Assembly (NCBI GenBank): GCA_001917905.1
Contig: MNEX01000307.1
Coordinates: 10,592 to 52,970, forward strand
Reading direction: 5' to 3'
DNA from: Acidobacteria bacterium 13_1_40CM_65_14
GTDB taxonomy: Bacteria; Acidobacteriota; Vicinamibacteria; Vicinamibacterales; CAVVIG01
DNA: 42,379 bases
Shown: piece by piece, positions 19,607 to 26,316 of the stretch
How positions within the stretch are numbered: the first letter of the stretch is position 1
How the letters are laid out: each line of letters opens with the position of its first letter
Translations under genes and position numbers: made by a program
The notes under the pieces: model-generated
What the model was told of the DNA's origin: nothing
Databases searched by the model: none
What the model saw: the letters and a program-made list of their open reading frames with translations, nothing else

Positions 19607-20176
19607 CGGCTCTTTCACGAGCCAGAAGATCACGGCCGCACCGAGCAGCAGCTTGATCATCTCGAGGGTCGTGTAGGCGGCGTGAAGGATCCAGAAGCGC
19701 CCCATCCCGGGCGGCGCGGGATCGCGGGGCACGAAGTCGAGGCTGCGGCCGAGCGAGACGATCGCGGGCGTCAGGTAGACGAGCATCAACACGACGATCG
19801 CGAGCATCGAGATCACGCCCAGCGCCACACGTTTGAACGCAAAGGCCGCGAAGGCCGCAGAGAAATCTTGGCTTTGCGTTCTTTGCGGACTTTGCGTTCT
19901 CGCTCGGGCGACGAGCCACAAGGCAAGCCCGCCGAGCGCGAGCTGGGTGATGTTCCATATCTGGAAGTACAGACGATTCAGCTCAGACGAAAGATATCGA
20001 AGCAGATCGCGGCCGGTCGGCGAGCCGAGGCGATCGACGGCCGATGCGAACGCCGGATTTGCGCGATCGGCGAGCAGCCGATCGATCGTGTAGAAGTTCT
20101 CGGTGGCGACGATCGACATGCAGATCGTCCCCATCAACCAGGCCCCCATCACGACCAGCGCCCAACGTTGTTTCAT
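19508..20176 (-). CDS. Hypothetical membrane protein with in-frame repeat insertion
   Basis: MKQRWALVVMGAWLMGTICMSIVATENFYTIDRLL...; hydrophobic helices; ARTQSPQRTQSQDFSAAFAAFAFKR segment encoded by a family B-core hairpin. Confidence 0.7.
   Translation of the reverse strand: MKQRWALVVMGAWLMGTICMSIVATENFYTIDRLLADRANPAFASAVDRLGSPTGRDLLRYLSSELNRLYFQIWNITQLALGGLALWLVARARTQSPQRTQSQDFSAAFAAFAFKRVALGVISMLAIVVLMLVYLTPAIVSLGRSLDFVPRDPAPPGMGRFWILHAAYTTLEMIKLLLGAAVIFWLVKEPSSHFDNRTRASERTSLAPRALERALEVDRLEP
19835..19903. repeat. Family B-core hairpin copy 4, inside a CDS
   Basis: gaacgcaaaggccgcgaaggccgcagagaaatcttggctttgcgttctttgcggactttgcgttct. Confidence 0.85.
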
Positions 20177-20186
20177 CGTGCTCCAG

Positions 20187-20331
20187 GGCAGCCTTAACTT
20201 AAGAGCGCGTTGCAGAATTAAGCTCTCCACCACGGAGGACGCGGAGGAAAAATCTCGTTTTGAACAGGTTTGAACCTCCTATCCTCCGTGTCCCCCGTGG
20301 TGGCGAGGTAATTTTGGCACGCACCCTAGGC
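20187..20331. repeat. Family A hairpin copy 2
   Basis: gggcagccttaacttaagagcgcgttgcagaattaagctctccaccacggaggacgcggagg...cctcctatcctccgtgtcccccgtggtggcgagg...cgcaccctagg; core nearly identical to A1, same orientation. Confidence 0.88.
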
Positions 20332-20334
20332 CCG

Positions 20335-22890
20335 CTAGTACGCCACTAGTAACCTCGCCGCACGCTCGATTTGCTCCTCGCTAGGCAGATAGACCTCCTC
20401 GAGCGGCGGCGAGTACGGGACCGGCGTGTCGAGCGCGCCGACGATGCGGACCGGCGCGTCGAGCGATTCGAAGGCTTCCTCCTGAATGATGGCCGCGAGG
20501 CTCTCGCCGATGCCGCCGGTGCGTGAATCCTCGTGGATGATCAGGACTCGATGACAACGGCGCGCGAGCGCGAGCACGGCCGCGCGATCGAGCGGGACCA
20601 GACTGCGCAAGTCGAGGACACTCGCGTTGATGCTTGCTTTGGGGCCGTCCTTCGCGAGCCGCTCGGCGATGCGCAGGCCGACGTGAACGAAGGCGCCATA
20701 CGAAATGATGGCCAGGTCGTCGCCGCTGCGGCGCAGCGCAGCCCGGCCGAGCGGAATCGGCGCGGGCGCTTCGTCCGTCAGGATCTGCTTGATTCGCGGA
20801 TCGCGATACAGCGCGATGTGCTCGTAGTAGAGCACCGGATCCGGATCGGCGACCGCTGACGCCATCAGCGCGCGCGCATCGTGCGGTGTGGACGGGACGA
20901 CGATCTTCAGGCCGGCCGTGCGATAGAACCACGGCTCCGTGTTCTGCGAGTGGTACGGACCCGCGTGACGCAAGCCGCCGAACGGCATGCGCACGACCAT
21001 CGGGACACCAGTGCCAGGACCGCCCCACCGATAGCGAATCTTCGCCGCGTTGTTCACGAGCTGGTTGAAGCCAGTGGCGACGAAGTCGTTGAACTGGATC
21101 TCGCCAATCGGCCGCTGCCCGGCGAGCGCCGCGCCGACGCACACGCCGAGCACGGCGCCTTCGGCGAGGGGCGAATTGATGATCCGATCGCCGAACTCTT
21201 TCAGCAGCGGCCGCAGCAGCAGGAACGCGTTGCCGTACGCGCCGCCGACGTCCTGGCCGTACACGAAGACGCGCGGATCCGCGCGCATCGCATCGCCGAT
21301 CCCGAGCATCACGGCGTCGAGAAGCGTGCGGCCCTTCGGATCGAATGGCGGCGCCGATTCCACCGTCAGCGACCTGTCGCGACGATCACCCGCGGAGCTC
21401 GCAGAAATCGCAGAGCTGGTTTTCTCTGCGTGCTCAGCGTCCTCTGCGGTTAAACGTACGTTGGGATCCAGAACCTCGACGTGTTTGCGCGGCGGCTCGT
21501 TCGCGAACACGCCGACGCCCGCTTGCGCGCCATCGGGCCATGGCGCGTCGACGACCGCGCGTGCCTGCTCTTCGACGGCCGCCTCAGCCTCACGCTTGAA
21601 GCTCTCGACATCGCCAGGCGTGATAATGCCGGCGGCTTCGAGACGCGACGTATATAAAAGGATAGGATCGCGGGCCGCCCAATAGTCGTACAGCTCGCGA
21701 TTTGCGTAGCCTTGTTCGGTCAGCGCCGCGTAGTCCCACGACGCCTGCGGATCCTTTCCGAGATACAGCATGTCGTCGTGGTGCGCGTGGCCACACATCC
21801 GCATCGACACCGTTTCAATCAGCGTCGGACCTTGTCCCGCTCGCGCGCGCTCCGCGGCCCACGTGAACGCGGCAAAGATCTGATCCGGATCGGTGCCGTC
21901 GACGGTGACGCCCGGAATGCCGTACCCGATCGCTTTGTCCGCGAACACGCGAACGGCCGACTGATCGGCGAGCGGCGTCGACAGCGCCGTCTGATTGTTC
22001 TCGACGCAGAAGATCGCCGGCAGCTTCCGCGCCGCACAGAGGTTGATCGCTTCGTGCCATTCGCCGAGCGACGATCCGCCTTCGCCGATGAACGACACCG
22101 CCACCCGGCCGGAGCCGTCGCGCCCGAACGCCATCGCCATCCCCGCAATCGTCAGCGTCGCCGTCGTCAGCGGCGCAGCCGGCGGAAGGATGCCCCACTC
22201 GAAATCGCCGATGTGCAGGTCCTTGCCCTCGAGGGGCGCGCCGACTTTTCCCATCTGCGCGTTGAGGACCATGCGCACCGTGTCGGGCTCGGGCCGCATC
22301 GCCAGCGTGATGCCGAGATCGCGAATCACCGGACCGATGACGTCGCCGGTCCAGCGGCCGTCCGATCCGCGGTACTTCTTGCCGCGACGCAGACGGATGC
22401 CCGCCGCGTAGATCGCTTCCTGACCGAGCGAGCGGAAGCCTTTGCCCTGGAACGCGGCATTGCGGTAGCGAATTTCGCCGCTCGTGAAGAACGTTTTCAG
22501 ACGATTGTCGGTCGCCCGCGTCAGGAGCATGCCGCGCAGGATCTCGATCCGCTCATCGCGCGTGAGTGACGCTTCGAGGGCGGCGCGGCGCAGGAATCCG
22601 TCGCAGTCGTCGAGCAACTGCGCGTACGCCTGGCCGAGGCGCATCTCGGGAGACGTGCGTGGCGTCGTGTCGTTGAGACCCTGCGGGACGGCGCGAAGCT
22701 GTAACCGCCGCGTCAGCTCGCGATGAAAGGCGGGCCGCAGCGCGGCTTCGTCTCCAGGCTCGCATCCGCTCGCCGCCGCCTCGAGCGCATCGAGCGCGTC
22801 CGCCAGCGCGAACGGATGCCGCTCGGCGACAAACGCGCCGAAGCGGCTCGCGATTCCGGTCAGCTTCTCGAGCTCCGCGGGTTTCGCCAT
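20335..22890 (-). CDS. Fused 2-oxoacid dehydrogenase E1 alpha-beta subunit (thiamine-dependent)
   Basis: E1 alpha half: FIGEGGSSLGEWHEAINLCAARKLPAIFCVENNQTA; E1 beta half: RVFVYGQDVGGAYGNAFLLLRPLLKEFGDRIINSPLAEGAVLGVCVGAALAGQRPIGEIQFNDF. Confidence 0.93.
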   Translation of the reverse strand: MAKPAELEKLTGIASRFGAFVAERHPFALADALDALEAAASGCEPGDEAALRPAFHRELTRRLQLRAVPQGLNDTTPRTSPEMRLGQAYAQLLDDCDGFLRRAALEASLTRDERIEILRGMLLTRATDNRLKTFFTSGEIRYRNAAFQGKGFRSLGQEAIYAAGIRLRRGKKYRGSDGRWTGDVIGPVIRDLGITLAMRPEPDTVRMVLNAQMGKVGAPLEGKDLHIGDFEWGILPPAAPLTTATLTIAGMAMAFGRDGSGRVAVSFIGEGGSSLGEWHEAINLCAARKLPAIFCVENNQTALSTPLADQSAVRVFADKAIGYGIPGVTVDGTDPDQIFAAFTWAAERARAGQGPTLIETVSMRMCGHAHHDDMLYLGKDPQASWDYAALTEQGYANRELYDYWAARDPILLYTSRLEAAGIITPGDVESFKREAEAAVEEQARAVVDAPWPDGAQAGVGVFANEPPRKHVEVLDPNVRLTAEDAEHAEKTSSAISASSAGDRRDRSLTVESAPPFDPKGRTLLDAVMLGIGDAMRADPRVFVYGQDVGGAYGNAFLLLRPLLKEFGDRIINSPLAEGAVLGVCVGAALAGQRPIGEIQFNDFVATGFNQLVNNAAKIRYRWGGPGTGVPMVVRMPFGGLRHAGPYHSQNTEPWFYRTAGLKIVVPSTPHDARALMASAVADPDPVLYYEHIALYRDPRIKQILTDEAPAPIPLGRAALRRSGDDLAIISYGAFVHVGLRIAERLAKDGPKASINASVLDLRSLVPLDRAAVLALARRCHRVLIIHEDSRTGGIGESLAAIIQEEAFESLDAPVRIVGALDTPVPYSPPLEEVYLPSEEQIERAARLLVAY
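21389..21455. repeat. Family B-core hairpin copy 5, inside the E1 alpha/beta linker
   Basis: cccgcggagctcgcagaaatcgcagagctggttttctctgcgtgctcagcgtcctctgcggttaa encodes LTAEDAEHAEKTSSAISASSAG. Confidence 0.85.
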
Positions 22891-22908
22891 CTGCGCCTGG
22901 TCTTAGCC

Positions 22909-22963
22909 TAACTAAACGCAACCACGAAGGCACGAAGGCACGAAGAGAATGTTTTCTTGTACA
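22909..22963. repeat. Family C half-element copy 2
   Basis: ctaactaaacgcaaccacgaaggcacgaaggcacgaagagaatgttttcttgtac, near-identical to the reverse complement of the right half of copy 1; ends at the stop codon at 22964. Confidence 0.8.
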
Positions 22964-23383
22964 TCACCTCTCTCGGATGAGGCCGGAACGCTCGACGATG
23001 AGTCGACGACCCGACTGCAACGACGCGAATGCGTCGGGCTCGAGCGCGATCACGGGAAACGATTTACCGTACATCACGTCCGCGACAATCGAGGCGAGCG
23101 CGAAGAACGAGTCGGCCCCCGTCGTGAGAATCGCGGCGGGCGCCGTGCCGGCACGCACGGCCTCGAGGAGGACCGCGGTGGTCGTCGACGATCCTTTGCT
23201 GAACGGCACCGCGAGAATCCGTCCCGCCGCGCGGACGCCGACAAGCGGGTGATGCTTGTCGATGATCTCGCCGGTTTGAAAATCGTAGCCGCCCCAGAAC
23301 GACAGCGCCTCGTGCGTCACGAGCGCCTCGCCTTCGGCTTCGCCCTCGACAACCGGACGGCCGGCAATCAGGCGGTCTGCCAC
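22964..23383 (-). CDS. Aconitase X swivel domain protein (DUF126)
   Basis: AGRPVVEGEAEGEALVTHEALSFWGGYDFQTGEIIDKHHPLVGVRAAGRILAVPFSKGSSTTTAVLLEAVRAGTAPAAILT. Confidence 0.92.
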   Translation of the reverse strand: MADRLIAGRPVVEGEAEGEALVTHEALSFWGGYDFQTGEIIDKHHPLVGVRAAGRILAVPFSKGSSTTTAVLLEAVRAGTAPAAILTTGADSFFALASIVADVMYGKSFPVIALEPDAFASLQSGRRLIVERSGLIRER

Positions 23384-24633
23384 AGTGAATCGTCCCGGAC
23401 GACGCGGCCTTCGATCGCAGAGCGGACGCAGTCGGCGAGGCTGCCGAAGGTGACGCGCGTGTTCAGCAGGCTCGGCGCGTAGTACGCGTACTTCGCCGAG
23501 TTGGTCATCAGCGTCTTGATCTCGGGCGGCAGCATCGGCGATGCGAGGATGCAGGTGTCGAGCGTGATCTGCGCGCCGAACTCCACGATGGGCGCGAGGA
23601 CGCCGGCTTCGGCGGCCATCTCTTTCATCAGCCGGCTCGACGTGATGAGAAACCTCACGCGCGGGTCGGTGTGTTGGCCGGCGACGAGCGGCGCGAGATT
23701 TCTGAACTCCGCGAGCGAGAAATGCGGGCTGCCGAGAATCACCATATCGAGCTCACGGCCGTCGGCGGTCGTCAGCTCGCTTCGCGCGCCGCGGAGATCC
23801 GTCGCGGTGATGTCGAGCGTTTGTTGGGGGGCGCGGCGCTGAAACGCGGCGTCCAGCGTCGGCGCCTCCGGCGTGACGCCGACGATGTGGAACAGGGCGA
23901 CGCGGCCGGAGGACGCGACGGCGGCGGCGAAGGCCTTCAAGTGATCTTCAGCCGGCTGCACGGCGACGCCGTCGATGACCGGAATGAGATCCCCGGCGAG
24001 CTTGCCGACGAGATGACCGAGGACGGCGAAGAACTGATCGTCCTGCTGCAGCGCGAGCGGGACATCGATGAGACGCAGCAGCATCTGCCCCGCGCGATTC
24101 TCGGTCACGTGCAGGCCAACGGCAGGCACACGGGCGGTAATCGCGCAGCAGATGTCGAGCAGATCGGGATACCGTTCGGTCCGTGCGCCGATCACCGAGT
24201 TGGCGAATGCGATCGCGTTCGATTCACCCCACGCAATCTGCTGGCCGAACGACGGCCGCATCTGCGTCTGGTACGGCGCGCACGTCCACGTCGGCACCGC
24301 GCCCATCTTTTCGTACGCGAGCATCTGCCGCGCCGCCTTCGCCGCCCACTCCGGCGACACGGCCCAGTCCTTCCAGCCGCACTCGTCGACGCCGCTGACG
24401 TTCAGGCTCGTCGGCACCGCGACGCGCGCGCCCAGCGACGCAAGCCGCTCGGCGAATTCGAGCGTCGCGTCGCCGAGATACATCGTGCTGTCGATGTGCG
24501 CCTGCGAGATGTCCATCAGCTCGCCGGCGCCGTACACGTCGGCCATCCGCACGAGAATCGACATCGCGAGCTGTGGCGCGGGCCCGTGGTCGCCGTTCAG
24601 CATGGCGCGATCGCGATCGGAGAGTTGCAACAT
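23368..24633 (-). CDS. Aconitase X catalytic domain protein
   Basis: MLQLSDRDRAMLNGDHGPAPQLAMSILVRMADVYGAGELMDISQAHIDSTMYLGDATLEFAERL...SLNVSGVDECGW...GESNAIAFANSVIGARTERYPD; overlaps the small subunit by 16 nt. Confidence 0.93.
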   Translation of the reverse strand: MLQLSDRDRAMLNGDHGPAPQLAMSILVRMADVYGAGELMDISQAHIDSTMYLGDATLEFAERLASLGARVAVPTSLNVSGVDECGWKDWAVSPEWAAKAARQMLAYEKMGAVPTWTCAPYQTQMRPSFGQQIAWGESNAIAFANSVIGARTERYPDLLDICCAITARVPAVGLHVTENRAGQMLLRLIDVPLALQQDDQFFAVLGHLVGKLAGDLIPVIDGVAVQPAEDHLKAFAAAVASSGRVALFHIVGVTPEAPTLDAAFQRRAPQQTLDITATDLRGARSELTTADGRELDMVILGSPHFSLAEFRNLAPLVAGQHTDPRVRFLITSSRLMKEMAAEAGVLAPIVEFGAQITLDTCILASPMLPPEIKTLMTNSAKYAYYAPSLLNTRVTFGSLADCVRSAIEGRVVRDDSLWQTA

Positions 24634-24671
24634 CCTTGACAGTTTACTCGCCAACTTTTCTCATTGGCGGC

Positions 24672-24867
24672 GGGGCCCCACGGCACCCCCGCCGCCCGTC
24701 GCGGCTCGCTCGATCGCTCGCCGCGGTGATGACAAGCGCCTTGCCGCTGGGAGAACAATCGCTTAGCTTGCGTCGCGGCCGCGTGTGCACCGAAGGTGCC
24801 CGCGGCCATTGAAAGTTACGCGCGAGCGCCACGGCGCGAGCGCGTCAGCGCGTGGGGGTGGGGCCCC
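24672..24867. repeat. Family G element copy 2, bounded by GGGGCCCC on both sides
   Basis: ggggccccac...gcgagcgccacggcgcgagcgcgtcagcgcgtgggggtggggcccc. Confidence 0.55.
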
Positions 24868-24895
24868 ACGCGTGAAGAAAACGTGAGCCGTTAAC

Positions 24896-24908
24896 TATAA
24901 TTCGCCGC
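24896..24908 (+). promoter_or_regulatory. Candidate -10 element 7 nt before ATG (leaderless promoter)
   Basis: TATAAT-TCGCCGC-ATG. Confidence 0.55.
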
Positions 24909-26171
24909 ATGCGAAAGACGTGCGTTGCAGTTGGCATTGCCCTCCTTCTCGCCGCGTGGCCTACGGCGCAGGCACCTTCGCCGATACCGACGGTGACGGT
25001 TCTCAAGCCGGCGCGCGTGTTCGACGGCGACGCGATGCACGAAGGCTGGGCCGTGCGGGTGAAGGGCGAGCGCATCGACGCGGTCGGACCGGCAGCCAAC
25101 ATCGCCGCTGCGGACGCGCGCGTCGTCGATCTCCCGGGCACGACGCTGACGCCCGGTCTCGTCGAGGGGCACTCGCACGTGCTGCTGCACGCCTACAACG
25201 AGACGTCGTGGAACGATCAAGTGTCACGTGAGGGACTCGCGTTGCGCGCGGCGCGTGCTGTGAATCATCTGCGGGCGACGCTGATGGCCGGATTCACGAC
25301 GATTAGAGATCTTGGCACCGAAGGCGCGCAGTACGCGGACGTCGAGCTGAAGCAGGCGGTGAATCAGGGCATCATCCCTGGCCCGCGCATGCTTGTCTCG
25401 ACCAAAGCGATCGTCGCGACCGGGAGCTACCAGCCGAAGACGTTCGTGCTGGAGTGGACGATTCCACAAGGCGCCGAAGAAGCCGACGGCGTCGACAGCC
25501 TCATCCGCGTCGTGCGCGATCAGATCGGGAAAGGCGCCGATTGGATCAAGGTGTACGGCGACTACCGATGGGGACCGCTGCCCGGCTCACATCCGACCTT
25601 CTCGGCCGAAGAAATGAAGCTCGCCGTCGAGACGGCGAAGAGCGCGGGTGTGCCGATCGCGGTTCACGCGAACACCGCCGAAGGGATGCGGCGCGCGGCG
25701 CTGGCCGGCGTCGAAACGATCGAGCACGGCGGCGAGGGCACGCCTGAAATTTTCAAGCTGATGGCCGAGCGCCACGTCGCGCTGTGCCCCACCATCACGG
25801 CCGGCGCCGGTCCATGGCCGCCGGCGAATCCCGACTCGCCCGCCGCACGCCGCAAGCGCGCGAGCTTCAAGGCCGCGCTCGACGCGGGCGTCACGATTCT
25901 GAACGGCAGCGACGTCGGCACGTTTCCTCACGGCGACAACGCGCGCGAGCTCGAGGCGATGGTGACGTACGGCATGCCGATCGCCGACGCGCTCAAAAGC
26001 GCGACGTCGGTCGCCGCGCGCGTGTTTCATATGGAGAGTCAGATCGGTCGCGTGAAAGAGGGATTGTTCGCGGATCTCGTCGCGTTCGACGGCGACCCGA
26101 CGAAGGACATCAGCGCGCTGAGGCGCGTGAAGCTCGTGATGAAGAACGGAACGATCTACAAGCAGCCTTGA
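24909..26171 (+). CDS. Amidohydrolase family protein (imidazolonepropionase-like), exported
   Basis: Signal MRKTCVAVGIALLLAAWPTAQA; PGTTLTPGLVEGHSHVLLH; PIAVHANTAEGMRRAALAGVETIEHG; GSDVGTFPHGDNARELE. Confidence 0.95.
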   Translation: MRKTCVAVGIALLLAAWPTAQAPSPIPTVTVLKPARVFDGDAMHEGWAVRVKGERIDAVGPAANIAAADARVVDLPGTTLTPGLVEGHSHVLLHAYNETSWNDQVSREGLALRAARAVNHLRATLMAGFTTIRDLGTEGAQYADVELKQAVNQGIIPGPRMLVSTKAIVATGSYQPKTFVLEWTIPQGAEEADGVDSLIRVVRDQIGKGADWIKVYGDYRWGPLPGSHPTFSAEEMKLAVETAKSAGVPIAVHANTAEGMRRAALAGVETIEHGGEGTPEIFKLMAERHVALCPTITAGAGPWPPANPDSPAARRKRASFKAALDAGVTILNGSDVGTFPHGDNARELEAMVTYGMPIADALKSATSVAARVFHMESQIGRVKEGLFADLVAFDGDPTKDISALRRVKLVMKNGTIYKQP

Positions 26172-26189
26172 ATCATCCGATACAAATCC

Positions 26190-26290
26190 AACCACGAAAC
26201 CACGAAACCACGAAACCACGAAACCACGAAACCACGAAACGAAAATAGGTTCTTTTTCGTGTTTTCGTGCTTTCGTGTTTTCGTGATCGC
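26190..26290. repeat. Family C hairpin copy 4 (9-nt period ACCACGAAA)
   Basis: Left arm (aaccacgaa)x5; right arm ttttcgtgttttcgtgctttcgtgttttcgtg. Confidence 0.9.
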
Positions 26291-26316
26291 GTTTTGGCGG
26301 GCGTCAACCCGGCTTG

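Noticed and set aside
26190-26290. Considered as CRISPR or VNTR
   Set aside because: Units are only 9 nt with no spacers, and the second arm is complementary, so it is a hairpin repeat.
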